NCBI GenBank assembly: GCA_947588895.1
Contig: CANQBF010000009.1
Coordinates: forward strand, 1 to 35,223
Direction: 5' to 3'
Origin: an uncultured Bacilli bacterium
GTDB lineage: Bacteria; Bacillota_I; Bacilli_A; RF39; UBA660
Length of the DNA stretch: 35,223 nt
Shown piece after piece: positions 8,619-17,423 of this stretch. The notes below the pieces were generated by a model. That model worked only from the letters and a program-made list of their open reading frames with translations, was not told the origin of the DNA and made no database searches. Each line of letters opens with the position of its first letter. Position 1 is the first letter of the stretch. A program made the translations under genes and the position numbers.

Positions 8619-9560
8619 ATGGAAAACGGATATGGTTTAACAATAAAAGATTATGATATTGTAAATAATTTATATGATATAACAAAAAAAATTTATCATG
8701 AATTAAATATTATTAAAGAAAATGATAAACATAATATTCCAAATAACTATACTAAAATAAAAAATTTAATTGCTATAGAAAATAGAATTTACAATTGTAT
8801 AGATAAACATAGTGTTAGTAATATTTGTTCGTTTATTAGTGATTTAAAAGATTATACTTATGCAGTTAATTATAATTATGCGAAATGTAATATAGGTGAA
8901 ATAGTTAAAGCACGTATAGTAAATAAATTAAATTATATAATAGATAATATGGATATTGAATGTGAATATGAAGAAATGACTGATACTGAACTTGATGAAT
9001 TAGCAGAAGTATATAAAGATGAAGACAATGAATACTTTAACGATTATTTTAATAAAGATATGGATTTACCTAATACATTTGTTGATATAGATAACATAAA
9101 AGAAGTAATTAATCAAGATATTCTAAAAATAGTATTTAAAATATTAGATAATGAAATTAATATAAATTATCAAGAACAATTAATTGATTTTAAATATAAT
9201 TTAATGTTTATGTATGATAAAGTTTTAAATGAATTTATTAATAAAGATTTTCAAACTGATAAAGATGTTTATTTAAATATTGGTGTTAATTCATCAGTAT
9301 ATAAAGTTTCTAATGAATTATTAGAAATATTATTTGATGAAGTAACTTGGGATATTATTAAAGAACAAATAAATGATTTAATAGTTGAAAGTAATTTAGA
9401 AATTACAACAATAATAATTCGTAGTGTATTAATATTTAGTAGTGAAAGTGTTATTAATGATTTTAAAAAGTCTTTAAATCAATATCATTTAAATAATAAT
9501 ATTTTAAATTATTTAAATAAAGATAAAGATATTCCTAAATTAGTTATTATAAAAAAATAA
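8619..9560 (+). CDS. Hypothetical protein, second of a related pair
   Basis: A 313-residue soluble protein, rich in Asp, Asn, Glu and Lys, predicted mostly helical. It shares with the gene upstream a start of the type ..DIVNNLYDITKKIYHELNIIKE.. and a closing segment ILNYLNKDKDIPKLVIIKK, which aligns with ILNFYNNDKQIPKMVRIIK. An acidic insert near residues 115-150 (EMTDTELDELAEVYKDEDNEYF) is absent from its partner. It starts 3 nt after the previous stop. The ribosome site (AAGGTAGG) lies in the end of that gene. Function unknown. Confidence 0.7.
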   Translation: MENGYGLTIKDYDIVNNLYDITKKIYHELNIIKENDKHNIPNNYTKIKNLIAIENRIYNCIDKHSVSNICSFISDLKDYTYAVNYNYAKCNIGEIVKARIVNKLNYIIDNMDIECEYEEMTDTELDELAEVYKDEDNEYFNDYFNKDMDLPNTFVDIDNIKEVINQDILKIVFKILDNEININYQEQLIDFKYNLMFMYDKVLNEFINKDFQTDKDVYLNIGVNSSVYKVSNELLEILFDEVTWDIIKEQINDLIVESNLEITTIIIRSVLIFSSESVINDFKKSLNQYHLNNNILNYLNKDKDIPKLVIIKK

Positions 9561-9586
9561 TACAAATTAATGTATTATCTTTTTTT
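9551..9586. terminator. Bidirectional terminator
   Basis: ATAATACA and TGTATTAT pair around AATTAA, flanked by an A run and a T run. It separates the convergent unknown pair and the capA-like gene. Confidence 0.75.
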
Positions 9587-10850
9587 AAGCTACAACACTA
9601 GGTATTGGCTCGATATTAATTGATTCATCATATTTTTTTAATACTTTACTAAATTCATCATAAACACTGGAATAATTATTTAAATATTTACTTTCCATTT
9701 TACTAAATGGAATAACTAAATAATCATTTTTACCTTTAGTACTATTATAGCTTCGATAAGAGTAATTTAAATCAGCTCCAATATCTTTTATTTCAATTGT
9801 TGTTGTATCGTGTTCTTTATCAACTGTTTTAACAATATTTAAAGTAGCAAACATTCCTACAACTCCAACTTTTCTAACCTTTGCTGTTTCGGCTCCCATT
9901 TGATTAGAAACAAAATTACCTAAAGAATAAAATACAACCATATCACCAATTTTTTCCCATGGCTCAATACAATGAGAATGCGTACCTAAAACAATATCAA
10001 CACCATTATCTGCTAAAAACTTAGCTATATTTTTTTGCTCAGTAGTCGCATCTTGATAATATTCAACACCCCAATGCATAGCAACAATTAAAACATCAAC
10101 TTTATCTCTAACGGCTTCAATATCTTTTTTAACTACTTCTTCATTATAAGTATTTAAGATAAATGGTTCTTTAGCTAAAGCATTAGCACCCAAACCATTT
10201 GTACTAGTCGTATAAGATAACATGGTATATGTAATTCCATTTTTTTCCATAATTGGATAATTATTTCGATCTATTTCATCATAAAACATTCCGGTTGCTA
10301 AAATATCTTTTTTATTTCGCCAATAAGTAGCACTAACTTTAGCTGAAGTAGCACCACCATCCATTGAATGGTTAGTAGCAAGACTTACTAAATTAAAACC
10401 AGCATCAAGCATGTTATTTCCAAAAGCACTTGGAGTATTAAATACGGGATAACTACTATAAGCTTTATTATCATCAAATATAGTTTCTTGATTATAATAT
10501 CTAATATCATAATCTTGAATTTTTTCTTTAGTATAAGTTAATATACTTGAAAAATCATAAGTATTAGTATCTTTATTATAATATGATTCATATATTGGTT
10601 TATGAATTAATCCATCTCCCGTTGCAATTAAACTAGCAGTATAAGTTTTAATTTTTTCTTCTTCTTTATCTTCTTTATCTTCTTTATCTTTTTTATCTTT
10701 CTTTTCATTATAATTACTATTATTGTTATTTTTACTTGCTGGCTTTATATTACCAAGTAAATTACCGACATTAAAAGAAATAATAATAGCAAGTATAATA
10801 ATTACTATAATTTTTAATTTTTTCTTAACTTTCTTTTTTAATTTTAACAT
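9585..10850 (-). CDS. CapA-like metallophosphoesterase-fold protein, membrane anchored
   Basis: The 421-residue protein has an N-terminal membrane anchor (residues about 12-32), a Lys/Asp/Glu-rich linker and a PGA_cap/CapA domain from about residue 75. Metal-site motifs are visible: ATGDGLIHKP, SLATNHSMDGG, VAMHWGVEY and GTHSHCIEPWE, followed by VVFYSLGNFVSNQ. CapA is part of poly-gamma-glutamate synthesis in Bacillus, but most relatives stand alone, as here with no capB or capC. A wall or capsule role outside the membrane is therefore an inference. The linker is encoded by a short 9-nt tandem repeat (KEDKEDKEEEK). The start codon overlaps the end of the HIT gene, suggesting coupling. Confidence 0.8.
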   Translation of the reverse strand: MLKLKKKVKKKLKIIVIIILAIIISFNVGNLLGNIKPASKNNNNSNYNEKKDKKDKEDKEDKEEEKIKTYTASLIATGDGLIHKPIYESYYNKDTNTYDFSSILTYTKEKIQDYDIRYYNQETIFDDNKAYSSYPVFNTPSAFGNNMLDAGFNLVSLATNHSMDGGATSAKVSATYWRNKKDILATGMFYDEIDRNNYPIMEKNGITYTMLSYTTSTNGLGANALAKEPFILNTYNEEVVKKDIEAVRDKVDVLIVAMHWGVEYYQDATTEQKNIAKFLADNGVDIVLGTHSHCIEPWEKIGDMVVFYSLGNFVSNQMGAETAKVRKVGVVGMFATLNIVKTVDKEHDTTTIEIKDIGADLNYSYRSYNSTKGKNDYLVIPFSKMESKYLNNYSSVYDEFSKVLKKYDESINIEPIPSVVA

Positions 10851-11209
10851 TATTTTAATTCCTCATATACTTCTTTAACATCTTTAATAGCTCTCATACC
10901 ATAGTTAGGAAGTAAATGCATATGATAATGTTTTATTTTTTGACTGTTACCATAATTTATATGAACACTTAATTCTTTAGCGTTTAATCTTTCCATTATA
11001 TGTTTCGTATATTTTTTAGCAATATTATTAATATGTAATACTAAATCATCTGGTATATCCATAAATGTATCATAATGAGTTTTAGGAATAATTAAAGTAT
11101 GACCATCAACATTAGGATAAGCATCTAATATAACTATTACTTTATCATCTTCATATAACTTATTACTAGGTATTTCACCATTAACTATTTTACAAAATAA
11201 ACATTCCAT
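10850..11209 (-). CDS. HIT family nucleotide hydrolase/transferase
   Basis: Histidine-triad protein of the Hint/HIT class, which hydrolyse nucleoside phosphoramidates or dinucleoside polyphosphates. The start MECLFCKIVNGEIP, with the zinc-type CxxC, and the active-site triad HYHMHLLP near residue 95 are both typical. The ORF track starts four codons upstream. ATG at 11209 is preferred because GGTGAT is correctly spaced before it and because the family begins in this way. It is slightly shorter than the usual 130-145 residues, with the tail trimmed to KDVKEVYEELK. It is first in a two-gene minus-strand unit with the CapA-like gene. Confidence 0.88.
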   Translation of the reverse strand: MECLFCKIVNGEIPSNKLYEDDKVIVILDAYPNVDGHTLIIPKTHYDTFMDIPDDLVLHINNIAKKYTKHIMERLNAKELSVHINYGNSQKIKHYHMHLLPNYGMRAIKDVKEVYEELK

Positions 11210-11264
11210 TTTTATCACCATCTTAATTTTACTAAAAATAGCGAATTTTGTCTATTACTCTTTA

Positions 11265-11945
11265 TTATTTTAAATTATTTAATTTTAATTTTTGTGTCTT
11301 ACTTAATCGATAAGAATCTCTAGCTTTACTAATAGTTTTATTAAATACAAAGTTATCAATCTTTTGTTTATTATTTTTTAAATATTCATAAGTTAAATCA
11401 TAATATTTAATTAAACAAATAGATAAACACCAAGATATTGCCATATTAACATAATACTTATTACTTTTTATTTTTAACATTTCATCTAAAACATAATTAA
11501 TATATTTATCATCAATATAATATTGTAATAAAATAACAATATAAAATCTTTGATAATATTCTTTTTTAATCTTTTTAATTTTCTTTAAATAATCTAAAAA
11601 TATTTCTTTATTATTTTTAACTAATTTAAGTTCACTACAAAAAGTATCACAAATAGCCCAATTATCTATTTTAGCTAAATACTTAGTAATTAATTCTAAT
11701 CTTTCTTTAATATTAATATCAATATTAGCAATAATAAATCCCTGGGTTAAAATTAATTCAAAGTAATTAGAATAATCATAATTTAATAAAATATCTTTAT
11801 TATATTCTTTAATTAATTTATAACTAATTTTTCTTAACATAGGAATTTTAATACCTAATATTTCATAATTAGTAAAACATATTTTTTCTTGAAACTTTTT
11901 ATATTTATCATCTTTATACTTATTTAATATTTCTAATATATTCAT
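11265..11945 (-). CDS. DNA alkylation repair (AlkD-like) HEAT-repeat protein
   Basis: An all-helical protein of about 226 residues matching the AlkD/AlkD2 family of HEAT-like DNA glycosylases, which remove alkylated bases without base flipping. Visible family landmarks are the GIKIPMLRKI segment, IDNWAICDTFCSEL, VNMAISWCLSI and the C-terminal NKTISKARDSYRLS. Catalysis in AlkD relies on a Trp/Asp/Trp cluster. NWAICD is present, but the full set cannot be confirmed by eye. ATG at 11945 is preferred over the track start because GAGG is correctly placed just upstream. It is divergent from the large surface-protein gene. Confidence 0.8.
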   Translation of the reverse strand: MNILEILNKYKDDKYKKFQEKICFTNYEILGIKIPMLRKISYKLIKEYNKDILLNYDYSNYFELILTQGFIIANIDINIKERLELITKYLAKIDNWAICDTFCSELKLVKNNKEIFLDYLKKIKKIKKEYYQRFYIVILLQYYIDDKYINYVLDEMLKIKSNKYYVNMAISWCLSICLIKYYDLTYEYLKNNKQKIDNFVFNKTISKARDSYRLSKTQKLKLNNLK

Positions 11946-12035
11946 AAATACCTCACTCAATAAATAATTAATTTTAAATTTATAATATCATAATTTATAA
12001 TGTTTTAAAATAACTCATAAAAATTAAATTTTATA

Positions 12036-12064
12036 TTGAATTTTAAAAATCATTACTTTATAAT
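12036..12064 (+). promoter_or_regulatory. Sigma-A promoter of the large surface-protein gene
   Basis: TTGAAT, a 17-nt spacer and TATAAT. The TTG chosen as start in the ORF track is the first three bases of this -35 box, so translation cannot begin there. Confidence 0.7.
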
Positions 12065-12089
12065 AGAAAGTCATAAAGGAGTAGGGTTT

Positions 12090-15000
12090 ATGGTAAAAGG
12101 TAAAAATAATAAAAAAATTATCACAATATTATTAGTTATTATTTGTTTAATTTTTAGTATATTTGTTGCAGGAAGTATTAAATATCAAGATAAAAAAGTT
12201 ATAAATAACAATTATCTTTCTTATGATATTAATAATTATCTTTATTTATCTGATATTAAATCTAATAATAATATTAATTTAGATAAAAACAAAGATGGTA
12301 AATTACTTAATTTAATAATTGATAATAATAAAAAAGTATTTATTAAAGGACTTTCATTTAATAATACTGAGGAAATAGTTTATGATTTAAGTAATTTACA
12401 ATATGATTATTTTACAAGTTATATTGGTTTAGATAGTAATAATTCAAATTCAAATAATATAACAACAAGTATTTATACATCACTTGATAATATTAATTAT
12501 GAAAAAGTTTATGAATATCAAGAATTAAATAAGAGTATTTTTGTTAAAATTGATATTCATGATATTAAATATTTAAAAATAAGTGTTACATTAGATGAAG
12601 ATAATACGGAAGTATATTATGCTGATGCTAAATTAGTTAAAGAAGGTTATGTTAAAGAAGAATTAAATACAACAGATATAATCAAAAATATTAATGAATA
12701 TGATAATTTAATTAAAGCATATCAAGATGATATTAATAATAATTTTAGTAATTTTAATAATTATCAATTTTTAATTTTACAAAGAAATTTAGTTAAAAAT
12801 ATTGGTTATAATGAAATTGAAGCTTTAATTAATTATGATAATGAATATCAAGAATTTTTAAATTATTTATTAAATAACCAAGATATTTTAGAATTATTTT
12901 TAATGGGTGGAATGCCTCAAGAAAATTATTTAACTAGTATCGAAATATTAAAAGATTTATTTAAGAATAATGAAGAAGATATAAATGATATTAATAATAT
13001 CAAATTAATGATAGCGATATCTTTATCATCTAATTTAAATACTGATTATCATAATTTATATAATACTAATAAACAATATATAGATGGATATGCAAATTTA
13101 AGTGTTTCAGAAATACGTTTAGCAATTAATAATAATGGTACGCCAAAAGTAGTTGTGAAAAATGATGAAATAAGTTCTTATTTAGTATTAGATAGTAATC
13201 GTTTATGGCATATTAATGATAAATTAAATATTAGTGATTTAAGAACTAAAGGCTATATTTTAAATAATTGGGGTTATGGTAAATATGCATCTAAAAATCA
13301 AGCTAGTTATTTACTTTTAAGTATTGATGCTTTAAAAGATTATGATAACTTTGTTAAAGTTAATGAATTAATTATGCTTTTAGATACATATAAAGATAAT
13401 AAAGATCTAATAAATAAAATTAATAATTATGCTTTAAATATTCAAAGTATTAATTTAGATATATGGTTAAATTTAATTAATGAATGTAATGATGATAATT
13501 GTTTAGTAAGTTTAGGTAATATGATTGTTGAAAAATTAGCTAATTATCCACTTCCAATGTATGATTTAATTAATCTTATTACTAATAAGATGACAAATTA
13601 TTCTTTAATAGCGTCTTTAAATAATACTTTAAATCTTACTTTAAATAATAATATTAACAATGATAATAAAATGATAAAAGATGTGGTTATATCTTTATTA
13701 AATAATAATTTAGATATAGTTAATTTTAGTTTTGATGGAGATAATAAAAATAAATTAATTTTAAATAATAAATATCAAGATAAGAATATTATTTGGCAAT
13801 ATAATTTAACTGGATTAGATAGTGATTGGCATGAAGTTAACACTAATGAAGTAGAATTAAGTTTAGATGAAATAAATTTAATAAATGAAGATAATGATAT
13901 TAAAATAAGATTTAATGATAATTTAGATGATATTTTTGTTATTGATATAAAGGGATCTCAATTACCAAATGATTTAGTTATTAATGATTATGAAAACAAA
14001 ATATATGGTGATTTAAGTTATTTAGAATGGCAAGATGAAAATAATAATTGGATTAGTTTTAATGATAAATTACCACTTTTAGATAATGAACGAGTTATAA
14101 CTATTCGAGTAAGAAAACATGAAACATATTTAGAAAGTGAAGTTAGTAGTTTAATCTTTACCCAAGATAATGTTAAAGAAGAAGAAACATATATATCACT
14201 AGATAATTTAAGTATTTTAAGTTTTTCATCAGAAGATGAAATTAATAAAGCTCAAAATATTATTGATGGTAATCCAAATACTTATTGGCAAACTAGTGAA
14301 GATGATTTAGATAAATATATAGTTATTAAATTAAATGAAGCTAAATATTTAAGTGGTTTAAGTATTAATAGTAATTCTATATCTAATGTATCTGTTTTTA
14401 CAAGTATTGATAATGTTAATTGGATAAATGTTACAAATGAGGTATCTTTAGAAAATAAAATTAATTTTGATCAAATTGAATTAGCATTATATGTAAAAAT
14501 AATTGGTATTGATAATGGAAGTGTATTAAATTTATTTGAAGATAAAACAAGAACAAGTATCCCAACAGCTAGTTTAGAATATAGTATAACTAGTCTTACT
14601 AATCAAAACGTTATTGTTAAATTAGTAAATCCTAGTAAAGAAATTAGAATCTTAAATAATAATGGTAGTGATACATATACTTTTAGTGAAAATGGCACAT
14701 TTACTTATGAATTTGAAGATTTATATGGTAATAAAAATAATGTAACTGCTGTAGTAGATTATATTGATAAAGAGTTACCAATAGCTAGTTTAGAATTTAG
14801 TACAATAGCTAAAACGAAAGATAGTGTTATAGTGACATTAAATAGTAATGAAGAAATAATTATTTTAAATAATAATGGTAGTAATGTATATACCTTTAAT
14901 GAAAATGGTACATTTATATTTGAGTTTACTGATTTAGCAGGTAATTATAATACAATAACGGCAAATGTTACATGGATTAATAAAAATACTGATGTTAAAG

Positions 15001-15455
15001 AAGAAACACCAAAAGATAATGATAATAATTATGAAGAAGAAATTCCAATTATTCCTAATAATGATAAAGAAGATAATAATAATCAAATAGTAGAAGAAGA
15101 ACATAAAGAAATTAATTGGGATTTAATATTATTCTTAATTATAGTTGGAGCTTTTATTATTGGAATTATTATTGTTAAATTATTTTCTCATAAGAAAGAA
15201 GAAAATTTAGATATTTTAAAAGATGATGATAAGTTATTTAAAGAAAATAAAAAAGAAGATTTAAAAGCGAAGAAAAATACAGAAGTATTTGAAGAAAATA
15301 CTAAAGAGTTATTTGCTAAAGAAGAAATAGTTGATGTTTTAGAGCGTAAGAAGACTGCTTCATTTGAAGCCAAAAAAGATAATTTATTAAAATCTAATAA
15401 TAATAAGAGAAATAATAAGAAAAAGGGAAGTAATAAAAATAAGAAAGCAAGCTAA
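12090..15455 (+). CDS. Large modular surface protein: NPCBM-like, discoidin-like and Ig-like domains, C-terminal membrane anchor
   Basis: About 1121 residues from ATG at 12090, which follows AAAGGAG. A signal anchor lies at residues 8-31. Residues about 45-185 resemble an NPCBM/NEW2 carbohydrate-binding module (YFTSYIGLD). A long middle region is Asn/Asp/Leu-rich and unassigned. Residues about 697-805 look like an F5/8 type C (discoidin) module (NIIDGNPNTYWQTS). Two Ig-like repeats follow (ILNNNGSDTYTFSENGTFTYEF and ILNNNGSNVYTFNENGTFIFEF). A second membrane span at about 1009-1031 precedes a cytoplasmic Lys-rich tail of about 90 residues. A glycan-binding surface role is inferred from the modules. 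The central region could hide an enzyme, but no catalytic motif is evident. The ending with a basic cytosolic tail, not an LPXTG signal, is unusual. Confidence 0.75.
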   Translation: MVKGKNNKKIITILLVIICLIFSIFVAGSIKYQDKKVINNNYLSYDINNYLYLSDIKSNNNINLDKNKDGKLLNLIIDNNKKVFIKGLSFNNTEEIVYDLSNLQYDYFTSYIGLDSNNSNSNNITTSIYTSLDNINYEKVYEYQELNKSIFVKIDIHDIKYLKISVTLDEDNTEVYYADAKLVKEGYVKEELNTTDIIKNINEYDNLIKAYQDDINNNFSNFNNYQFLILQRNLVKNIGYNEIEALINYDNEYQEFLNYLLNNQDILELFLMGGMPQENYLTSIEILKDLFKNNEEDINDINNIKLMIAISLSSNLNTDYHNLYNTNKQYIDGYANLSVSEIRLAINNNGTPKVVVKNDEISSYLVLDSNRLWHINDKLNISDLRTKGYILNNWGYGKYASKNQASYLLLSIDALKDYDNFVKVNELIMLLDTYKDNKDLINKINNYALNIQSINLDIWLNLINECNDDNCLVSLGNMIVEKLANYPLPMYDLINLITNKMTNYSLIASLNNTLNLTLNNNINNDNKMIKDVVISLLNNNLDIVNFSFDGDNKNKLILNNKYQDKNIIWQYNLTGLDSDWHEVNTNEVELSLDEINLINEDNDIKIRFNDNLDDIFVIDIKGSQLPNDLVINDYENKIYGDLSYLEWQDENNNWISFNDKLPLLDNERVITIRVRKHETYLESEVSSLIFTQDNVKEEETYISLDNLSILSFSSEDEINKAQNIIDGNPNTYWQTSEDDLDKYIVIKLNEAKYLSGLSINSNSISNVSVFTSIDNVNWINVTNEVSLENKINFDQIELALYVKIIGIDNGSVLNLFEDKTRTSIPTASLEYSITSLTNQNVIVKLVNPSKEIRILNNNGSDTYTFSENGTFTYEFEDLYGNKNNVTAVVDYIDKELPIASLEFSTIAKTKDSVIVTLNSNEEIIILNNNGSNVYTFNENGTFIFEFTDLAGNYNTITANVTWINKNTDVKEETPKDNDNNYEEEIPIIPNNDKEDNNNQIVEEEHKEINWDLILFLIIVGAFIIGIIIVKLFSHKKEENLDILKDDDKLFKENKKEDLKAKKNTEVFEENTKELFAKEEIVDVLERKKTASFEAKKDNLLKSNNNKRNNKKKGSNKNKKAS

Positions 15456-15467
15456 AACTTGCTTTTT
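15444..15467 (+). terminator. Intrinsic terminator of the surface-protein gene
   Basis: AAAGCAAG and CTTGCTTT pair around a 6-nt loop and continue into T. The hairpin includes the stop codon. Confidence 0.8.
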
Positions 15468-15518
15468 GTGTACTCTTTTTGCCTATATAAGCATAAATTA
15501 AATTAGGGAGTGATAAAT

Positions 15519-16064
15519 TTGTCTAATTATCGAGAAATTGTAACTAAAGCTGTTATAGGTAAAGCAAAGAAAACGAGTGGTAATAAATTTCAAATTGAAA
15601 CTGATGAAGAACCTAATACTGTTTTAGGATGTTGGGTAATCAATCATAGTTTTAATGGAATGAATAATAATGGTAGTGTTTTAATTAATGGTTCATTTGA
15701 TGTTAATGTTTGGTATTCTTATGATAATGATACGAAAACTAGCGTTAGTACCAAAAGATTTACTTATACTGATAAAATGAATGTGCCACTTAAAAGTGAT
15801 ACTGTATTAGATAATAATTCCGAAATTATTGTTCGCAGTTTAAGACAACCAACAGTTACGGATGTTAAGATTAATAATGGAATAGTAGATTTAAATATTG
15901 AAAAAGAACTTGGTGTCGAAATTGTTGGTAATACTAAAGTTAAAATTGCTGTTGAAGATTTAGATGAAGATTATGTTGAATTAATTGATGAAGAATTAGA
16001 TAAAGAAATTGATAATATTAATCCGGAATATTTAGAAGCAGAAGAAGTACAAGATGAAAACTAG
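15519..16064 (+). CDS. cotE: Spore coat morphogenetic protein CotE
   Basis: CotE organises the outer spore coat. The 181-residue protein begins MSNYREIVTKAVIGKAKK, matching the conserved CotE start (SEYREIITKAV). It continues with LGCWVINHSF, FDVNVWYSYDNDTKTSVSTK, VRSLRQPT and a C-terminal acidic stretch ending INPEYL, as in B. subtilis CotE. TTG at 15519 is preferred over the upstream GTG because AGGGAGTGAT precedes it and the protein then begins exactly like its relatives. There is no sigma-A promoter upstream. CATAAATTA at 15492-15500 resembles a mother-cell sigma -10 box but lies very close to the start. The gene stands alone between two terminators, away from miaB, its neighbour region in Bacillus. 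Confidence 0.9.
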   Translation: MSNYREIVTKAVIGKAKKTSGNKFQIETDEEPNTVLGCWVINHSFNGMNNNGSVLINGSFDVNVWYSYDNDTKTSVSTKRFTYTDKMNVPLKSDTVLDNNSEIIVRSLRQPTVTDVKINNGIVDLNIEKELGVEIVGNTKVKIAVEDLDEDYVELIDEELDKEIDNINPEYLEAEEVQDEN

Positions 16065-16092
16065 TCAACAAAAAATGTTGACAAGTTTTTTT
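16057..16092 (+). terminator. cotE terminator, overlapping the rpsP promoter
   Basis: AAAACT-a-GTCAACA and TGTTGAC-a-AGTTTT form a stem around A5 and run into T7. Its 3' arm contains the TTGACA -35 box of rpsP. Confidence 0.8.
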
Positions 16093-16106
16093 ATGAATGA
16101 TATACT
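16078..16106 (+). promoter_or_regulatory. Sigma-A promoter of rpsP-khpA
   Basis: A perfect TTGACA, a 17-nt spacer and TATACT. The expected start site is about 20 nt before the rpsP start codon, leaving room for AAGGAGGA. Confidence 0.8.
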
Positions 16107-16134
16107 AATGGCAGTAAAGAAGGAGGAATAAGAA

Positions 16135-16407
16135 ATGGCTGTTAAATTAAGATTAAAAAGAATGGGAGCAAAACAAAAACCTTTTTATAGAATAGTTGCT
16201 GCTGATTCACGTTTTCCAAGAGATGGACGTTTTATTGAAACTGTTGGTACTTATAATCCAATTAAAGGTCAAGACCAAGTAGTTATAGATGAAGAAAAAG
16301 CTTTAAAATGGTTAAATAATGGAGCAATTCCTACTGATACCGTTAAAAATATTTTATCAAACGCTGGTATAATCAAGAAATATAACGATAATAAAAAGAA
16401 AAACTAG
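16135..16407 (+). CDS. rpsP: 30S ribosomal protein S16
   Basis: A 90-residue ribosomal protein of the small subunit body, of usual length. The start [24 protein letters not shown] is the family signature, followed by [13 protein letters not shown] and [26 protein letters not shown] precedes the ATG. It is followed by khpA, the common Bacillota order, but ffh, rimM and trmD are not adjacent here. Confidence 0.97.
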   Translation: MAVKLRLKRMGAKQKPFYRIVAADSRFPRDGRFIETVGTYNPIKGQDQVVIDEEKALKWLNNGAIPTDTVKNILSNAGIIKKYNDNKKKN

Positions 16408-16416
16408 GAGTATTTT

Positions 16417-16662
16417 ATGAATGTAGTAGAGTTTGCTGAATACTTAGTAAAAAGTATTGTCTTAGAGCCTGAATTAATTAAAGTATCTGAATTTCAAGCT
16501 GATGAAGATGTAACTATTTTAGAAATATTAGTTCCTGAATCAGAAATGGGAAGAGTAATTGGTAAAAATGGTAAAACATCAACATCAATTAGAACTTTAA
16601 TTCAAGCTTATGCCGCAGTTAATAAAATGCCAAAAATAAAAATAAATATTGATTCATTTTAA
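16417..16662 (+). CDS. khpA: KH-domain RNA-binding protein KhpA
   Basis: An 81-residue single KH domain with the invariant GKNGKT loop inside MGRVIGKNGKTSTSIRTLIQAYA. KhpA pairs with KhpB/Jag in many Gram-positive bacteria and affects cell elongation and sRNA binding. Its place 9 nt after rpsP is the conserved context that identifies the family (formerly YlqC). Transcription stops at the hairpin directly after it. Confidence 0.93.
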   Translation: MNVVEFAEYLVKSIVLEPELIKVSEFQADEDVTILEILVPESEMGRVIGKNGKTSTSIRTLIQAYAAVNKMPKIKINIDSF

Positions 16663-16695
16663 AAAGTTTTACATAAAAAGTGTAGAACTTTTTTT
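16661..16695 (+). terminator. Terminator of rpsP-khpA
   Basis: AAAAAGTTTTACA pairs with TGTAGAACTTTTT, with G-U pairs, then a T run. Confidence 0.8.
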
Positions 16696-16706
16696 ATAAT
16701 AAAAAA

Positions 16707-16735
16707 TTGCTTATATGGATAATATTTGTTAAAAT
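16707..16735 (+). promoter_or_regulatory. Putative promoter of the degenerate ABC gene pair
   Basis: TTGCTT, a 17-nt spacer and TAAAAT. The TTG used as the track start at 16707 is again this -35 box. The start site would fall close to the ribosome site, so this is less certain than the others. Confidence 0.4.
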
Positions 16736-16751
16736 TATGCTAGAGGTTAGT

Positions 16752-17423
16752 ATGATAAGATTAGAAAATATAATTAAAAGTAGTGATAAATATCAAAAAG
16801 GTGTTTTTTCTTTAAATAATATCAATATAACTTTTAATCTTAATCAAATATATAATATTGTTGGTAATATTAACAGTGGTAATAAAGATTTGTTATTAGT
16901 GCTAGGATTAATTGATAATGTTGTTGCTGGTTCATATTATTTAAATTCAAAAAAAATAAATGAACTAAGTAATAGGGAAAAAGCCTTTATTAGATTAAAA
17001 GAATTTGGTCTAGTTTTAGATAAACCTTTATTTATTAATACTTTAACAATCTTAGAAAATATTATATTACCCATTTATTTTAATAAAGAGATAAATTTAG
17101 AAACTAAAAAAAGTAAAGCTATAAAATTATTAAAAGAATATAATTTAGAAACTTTAGCTAATTTATATCCAAATAATTTAACCTATTATCAAAAACAAAT
17201 TATTAGTTTAATTCGAGCTTTAATTAATAATCCTAATTATATTTTAATAGATAATATATTTGATGAAATGACTGATTTAGAAATAAAAAATTATTTAGCT
17301 TATATAAAAAAATTGAAACAAGATAATAAAACAATTATAATGGCATCAAGTAAAAAAATAGAAGATACAGAAATTGATAAAGTAATTTATATGGATAAAG
17401 GAGTGATACTTCTTGATAATTAA
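16752..17423 (+). CDS. Degenerate ABC transporter ATPase subunit (LolD/MacB/FtsE-like), probably catalytically inactive
   Basis: A 223-residue protein that follows the LolD/MacB ATPase outline throughout, but whose catalytic motifs are changed. Walker A reads GNINSGNKDLL where GPSGSGKSTLL is expected, so the lysine and the Ser/Thr are lost. The signature reads LTYYQKQ instead of LSGGQQQ. Walker B reads ILIDNIF, with Asn in place of the catalytic Glu. The switch region reads MASSKK, without the His. Overall length and secondary-structure pattern are kept, and the frame is intact over more than 200 codons, which argues for selection on a non-hydrolysing role. ATG at 16752 with AGAGG is the start. 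It overlaps the permease gene by 11 nt. Confidence 0.8.
   Translation: MIRLENIIKSSDKYQKGVFSLNNINITFNLNQIYNIVGNINSGNKDLLLVLGLIDNVVAGSYYLNSKKINELSNREKAFIRLKEFGLVLDKPLFINTLTILENIILPIYFNKEINLETKKSKAIKLLKEYNLETLANLYPNNLTYYQKQIISLIRALINNPNYILIDNIFDEMTDLEIKNYLAYIKKLKQDNKTIIMASSKKIEDTEIDKVIYMDKGVILLDN

Noticed and set aside
10655-10700. Short 9-nt tandem repeat in the CapA-like gene as a variation device
   Set aside because: It codes for a charged linker (KEDKEDKEEEK) and unit changes would keep the frame. Low-complexity linkers are common in such proteins.
12036-12089. N-terminal extension of the large surface protein from TTG
   Set aside because: The TTG is the -35 box of a good promoter. ATG at 12090 has the ribosome site and starts a typical signal anchor.
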